Of a stretch of 64,000 nucleotides of DNA, positions 59,935 to 64,000 are shown piece after piece. The stretch is from NCBI GenBank assembly GCA_016758965.1, contig JAEPRB010000050.1, forward strand, positions 1-64,000, written 5' to 3'. The notes under the pieces are model-generated. The model was given only the letters and a program-made list of their open reading frames with translations, ran no database searches and was not told where the DNA came from. The translations under genes were made by a program, and so were the position numbers. The stretch comes from Circinella minor. Its lineage: Eukaryota; Mucoromycota; Mucoromycetes; Mucorales; Lichtheimiaceae. Position 1 is the first letter of the stretch, and each line of letters starts with the position of its first letter.

Positions 59935-61646
59935 TTAGACAGCCATGACTAGATTTCTTACACCTTTAGGAGTTGTATCATCGTTCAAATGTTTTGAGTT
60001 ATAGCGCAATGCAGACATGAGGTTACTTGCACTGGATTCTTCAGGAATATTAAATACATTTGTATTGGCATTTTGAATTATCTTGACCGAGTTTTTAATC
60101 TAAATAGTTATTTTTGTTATCGTGATATTAATAACCTAGATGCATAAATCTCGTTCTCAAATTTTTTTGTATCACTCTTTTTTTATTGTTTGTTTGTTGT
60201 CATGGAAACACAAATTATATTAAAAGTAAAAATACAAATACAAATACTTACATTAATAGGTGAACTTTTAGAAAACACACCATTTGGATCAATATGATCA
60301 TATAAAATAATTGATACTACCATCACCTTTAAACAAAAACCAACAATTTCGGCTGATAATGCTCTTTTTTTGCTAACAGTTTGAAAACATGCTGCCCATA
60401 ATGCAGTCAAACAATCACCAACACTTCGTTGTAAATGATTATGAGTCACGTATTCCGTTGTAGTATCAATCACACATTTCAACATGGGTGTTGGATAAGC
60501 AATAAACAATGAAATGCGGTTGGCTTGATCATCTTCTACCATCGCACTTCGTAAATCAGACACACTTTCACCGTCATCAGCTATCGATTGTCGACCTGAA
60601 TAACGTCCTCGTTGTAACATACGACGATAGTATGAAAAGTCATTTTGCAATGTTGGACAACGCATCTATTATTAATATTAGAAGTTGCATATTAATAAAA
60701 ACATCACACCATATATACATACACGATAGCCCCCTCACCCCCACCCACCCCACCCCAAAAAAAAGAGAAAATATATCAGGTTTCTGCCTTTTTTTTTTCT
60801 TTCTAAATAAATTAATCAAGTGTTACCTTGAGATGATCAAATTCAAACACAAAATCCAGAATATCCGCAAATAATTTGGTCAAACCTTGATGTCTTTCAA
60901 GATTCTTTCCGACTTCACCTTGACATAATACATTTAATATCCGTGGTACTCCTGCGCCTATATTCATTGTATAATATTAAGTTATTAAATAAAAATACTC
61001 ATACATGTCACATTTATCAATAAATAAATAAATAATAATCTATAAATCAAGTACTAAATGATATTCCTCCGCTCTCTTTAGTTTTGTAACACAAGACATC
61101 CACTTTCCTTCCCCCCCCCAAAAAAAAAATTAGTCCCCCTCTTTTTTTTTTTTTTAATTACTTACTTAGATCTGAAGAATAACCATAAAACTCGCGCAAC
61201 ATATCCACAATGGGTAGAACAGCTCGCCAAGCAATGTCTTCATTTTCTTGGGTTGGAGAAGCAATAGCATTTCTTACTTCTTGTGAAGCTGATTTATAAT
61301 TTTTTAAAGACCTCAATAAGTTTGGACCTGGCTGAACCAGCAGCGCAGAAAGTTCTCCATATAACTGACTTTCTTCATGAGATACAGTTGTGTCTAAAAT
61401 AATGATATAGTTTATTGTTTATTATTATTGTTGTATCTGTTGTTGTCAGAATATTACATAACTTCTATATTCACTTCTTTTCCCCTCCTCCTTTCCTTTC
61501 TTTTTTCTTTTCTCATCTAAATCATTGAAAATATTATTTTGAGTGATTAACTTGCTCATTATATACTTACTTTCAATGTCAAAGGTGACCTCAGGAACCA
61601 CCATTTCCCCTCCACGTGAACCTAAGCTTGATAATAATTGTCCCAT
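59935..61646 (-). CDS. CYRI: CYRI/FAM49 (CYFIP-related Rac1 interactor) homologue
   Basis: Five exons (61646-61571, 61393-61166, 60957-60827, 60665-60252, 60099-59935) give 337 residues, close to animal CYRI-B. CYRI binds active Rac1 and restrains the SCAR/WAVE complex, limiting Arp2/3-driven protrusion. The N-terminus MGQLLSSL has Gly2, fitting the myristoylation known for the family. The core motif NDFSYYRRMLQRG contains the Arg pair required for Rac1 binding in mammalian CYRI-B. Other family blocks are MLKCVIDTTTEYV, FCLKVMVVSIILYDHIDPNG, FSKSSPIN and SALRYNSKHLNDDTTPKG. A short polar insert (about residues 178-195) separates the Arg-pair motif from the next helix. Presence beside a Ras gene is probably coincidence, since they converge and share no promoter. 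Confidence 0.9.
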
Positions 61647-61713
61647 TGTACAGGTATTTTTTGTTTTGCTTTCGAGAGAGAATGTGATATAATAATAAGA
61701 AGAAAAAACGTAC

Positions 61714-61744
<31 letters not shown>

Positions 61745-62469
61745 CATATAATAAACAATTATAATACCAAATTTAATATCGCGTTATACAATATAAACTC
61801 TAAAATTTATTCTCTTTTTTCCTCAGGAATAAAAAAATATTAACAACATAAAGTATACATACTGTATAAATAATATTACTTTCTTTCAATATAAAAAAAA
61901 ATAAGATCGCGGTTATATTATTATCTTGAAAATGAACTAGCGCAAAGGAGAGAAAGAGAGAAAGAGAGGGTTTTTCTCTTTTGTTGTTTGTTGATTGAAA
62001 ATAAAGACAGAGAAAAGGAACGACAAATGGGTTGAAAAAGAAAAAAAAAACGATTTCTTCTTTTTTTTTTTTTACTTGATTGAATAAAAAAAAAAAGAGA
62101 AAAAGGAAAAGTAGAGATTCCAGATGCTCACCGAAAAAAAAAAAGTTTAAAGATGGAGCCAAAAAAAAAGGGCGGGCAACTTCGTTTCATTCATTTAGAA
62201 TTTAGGTGTTACAGAAAAAGAAAATCCTCCTGTTTCTTTCGTGCGCGATTATAAATATGGTTATGTGGGGTCTGATTTTTGATTTACACTTCTTTCTCTC
62301 TCTTTTACCCTTTTCTTCTTTTCATTAATGTATATTAAAAAAATTGAATAGTGTTTTTCTTTTTTTTTTTATTAAGAAAGTAATAATTTAAATATTCAAA
62401 AGTAAAAAATCGCACACACACATATATATATATCACATTTAAGAAGCACACACAGAGAGTGATTTGTAT
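61647..62469. other. Spacer between CYRI and BIO2
   Basis: CYRI upstream region and BIO2 3' flank, both on the minus strand. A TA run lies at 61722-61744, with long T/A and GA tracts at 61950-62130. No gene is seen. Confidence 0.5.
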
Positions 62470-63848
62470 TTAAGCAGAAACTTCTGCCTTGATTTTAATA
62501 CCATTATCATATTTAGGTTGATCTGGGTTATCCGATCCTTGTTCAAAGTTAGGAGGCTTGGGGACAAGACCTAAATAATTGAAAACAATAATAAATATCA
62601 TCAATCTATAATTCTTTTTCTATTACATAATATATATATATATATATATATAATGCTAGAAAAAAAAACAACTTACCTAAAAGTTGGAACATCTTTTGAT
62701 CATCAGTGAATTCATTGTTAGGAGTTGTCAATAATTTATCACCAGTAAAGATAGAATTGGCACCAGCCATGAAGCACATAGCTTGTTCGGCAACAGAGAA
62801 TCGAACACGACCAGCAGATAAACGAACCATGGATTGGGGCATAATAATACGGGCTGTGGCAATCATACGAACCATATCAAATACAGAGACCGGCTCTTGC
62901 TTTTCCAATGGGGTACCTTCAACAGCTAATAATGCATTTACGGGAACACTTTCTGGATGCTTTGGCAAGTTGGATAATGTATGAAGTAATCCAACACGAT
63001 CTTCTTCTTGTTCACCAAGACCAATGATACCACCAGAACATACAGAAATACCGGCATCTTGTGCATTACCGATAGTTTCCAATCGCTCATCATAACTACG
63101 GGTAGAGATGATCTATAAAATTGATAAATAGCGTTAATATTACTTGAACAGTTGACTGATAAGATCTCCTTCTTTCTCTCTTATTTTATTTTTACCTTGG
63201 GATAGAATTCACGCGAAGTATCAAGATTGTGGTTATATGCGGTCAAACCTGCTTCCTTTAATTGTTTGGCTTGTGTTTCATTCAACATACCTAATGTACA
63301 GCAAACTTCCATTCCCATACCACTAAAAAAATATATGATTAAAGTAAATAATCGAGCAACTTTTTTTTTCTTCACTCTGAATCTTCCCAAATCCCAATTC
63401 ATCCTCTTGGTTTTTGTAGTAGTAGTAAGCAGTTATATATAGATAATATCTTACCGAATGGCCTTGACATAGCCCAAAATCTTATTAAAGTTTGATTTAC
63501 GACCTGCAAGATCTCTCCATGCAGCACCCATACAGAATCTATTTGTTAAATACAGGTACCACAAAATATTAGTAAGCTGAAAATTTCTTTTTAGAGTATC
63601 ATAAAAAAAAAATATGCCGAAAAATTCTACTTTTTTTTTTCTTACCTTGTACTTCCTGCATCCTTTGCTCGTTGAGCAGATTCTAATACTTCACCAGTAT
63701 CAAGCATCTTTTGAGCCTTGACAACAGTATTATACCGAGAAGATTGTGGACAATATTTACAGTCTTCAGTACAACCACCTGTCTTGATAGACAAAAGAGT
63801 ACATTGTTGTACTTCACGAGCATTAAAATTTTCTCTGTGTACCTTGGC
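62470..63848 (-). CDS. BIO2: Biotin synthase, C-terminal part (5' end beyond window)
   Basis: Exons seen: 63848-63646, 63538-63455, 63322-63196, 63112-62677 and 62570-62470. The enzyme is a mitochondrial radical-SAM protein that inserts sulfur into dethiobiotin, the last step of biotin synthesis. The radical-SAM cluster motif [14 protein letters not shown] (CxxxCxxC) lies near the start of the visible part. Then come [73 protein letters not shown] and [20 protein letters not shown]. About 316 codons are present, so roughly the first 60-70 residues (mitochondrial presequence and N-terminus) are missing. The stretch 63849-64000 has no coding match and is read as intron. A short C-terminal tail (IKIKAEVSA) ends the protein. 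Confidence 0.93.
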
Positions 63849-64000
63849 CTAATATAAATATAATTATCAACATGAAATTGAATTAGTATAAATATATATA
63901 TATATATATGATATAGAGGGAGGATGGAGGGAATTTTTTAGATCATAACACAACCGGAGTTGATTTGATCCATGGAATTTTTTCATGATCATTTATTTTT
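63849..64000 (-). other. BIO2: Probable BIO2 intron at window edge
   Basis: The exon at 63848 begins in phase 0 after an ATATTAG acceptor (GCC AAG GTA CAC). The 150 bases upstream on the minus strand show no match to the conserved biotin-synthase N-terminus, so the preceding exon lies outside the window. Confidence 0.5.

Overview
The window is nuclear DNA from a filamentous fungus, most likely an early-diverging one of the Mucoromycota/Mucorales type. The evidence is AT-rich intergenic DNA full of homopolymers, genes cut by many short GT-AG introns (often 50-120 nt) and Asn/Gln/Thr homopeptides. The gene set also mixes fungal genes (RAD18, SPT7, TIM17, a SIT4/PP6-type phosphatase, YPT6, a RasB-type Ras, BIO2) with one that I associate with animals and amoebae rather than Dikarya (CYRI/FAM49). 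Species was not determined. Exon models were built by hand from GT/AG sites, reading phase and family conservation, and every multi-exon gene listed closes in frame unless stated.

Layout. 1-3.2 kb: a small Arg/Asn-rich ORF made largely of perfect hairpins, plus an inverted repeat field. 3.2-4.9 kb (+): RAD18. 4.9-9.6 kb: sparse, with a GC-richer island and a decayed gene of unknown family. 9.6-21.7 kb (-): a head-to-tail array of five PQQ-like beta-propeller paralogues with a shared three-exon plan, split between copies 3 and 4 by a decayed Mutator-like (MULE) transposase gene. 22.8-23.1 kb: a gene remnant. 24.5-26.2 kb (+): multipass membrane protein. 26.4-31.8 kb (-): SPT7 in 20 exons. 33.3-34.4 kb (-): C2-domain protein. 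37.0-37.8 kb (+): TIM17. 38.8-40.4 kb (-): PP6/SIT4 phosphatase. 40.7-42.3 kb (-): SurE-like phosphatase. 42.9-44.3 kb (-): YPT6/Rab6. 45.4-46.2 kb (-): secreted protein of unknown function. 46.2-50.3 kb: no gene recognised. 50.3-51.9 kb (-): NT-C2 protein. 52.4-53.7 kb (+): NEM1-like phosphatase. 54.9-56.0 kb (-): NCS-1/frequenin. 58.0-59.1 kb (+): Ras GTPase. 59.9-61.6 kb (-): CYRI. 62.5 kb to window end (-): biotin synthase, 5' part outside the window.

Most genes are unrelated housekeeping or signalling genes with their own promoters, not an operon. The coherent unit is the PQQ-like array. The most striking observation is a Ras gene whose reading frame and conserved switch-I sequence are restored only by a two-nucleotide exon; two 11-nt exons occur in SPT7 and NCS-1. 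The MULE and a second decayed gene carry nonsense codons that are all explicable by C-to-T or G-to-A transitions.
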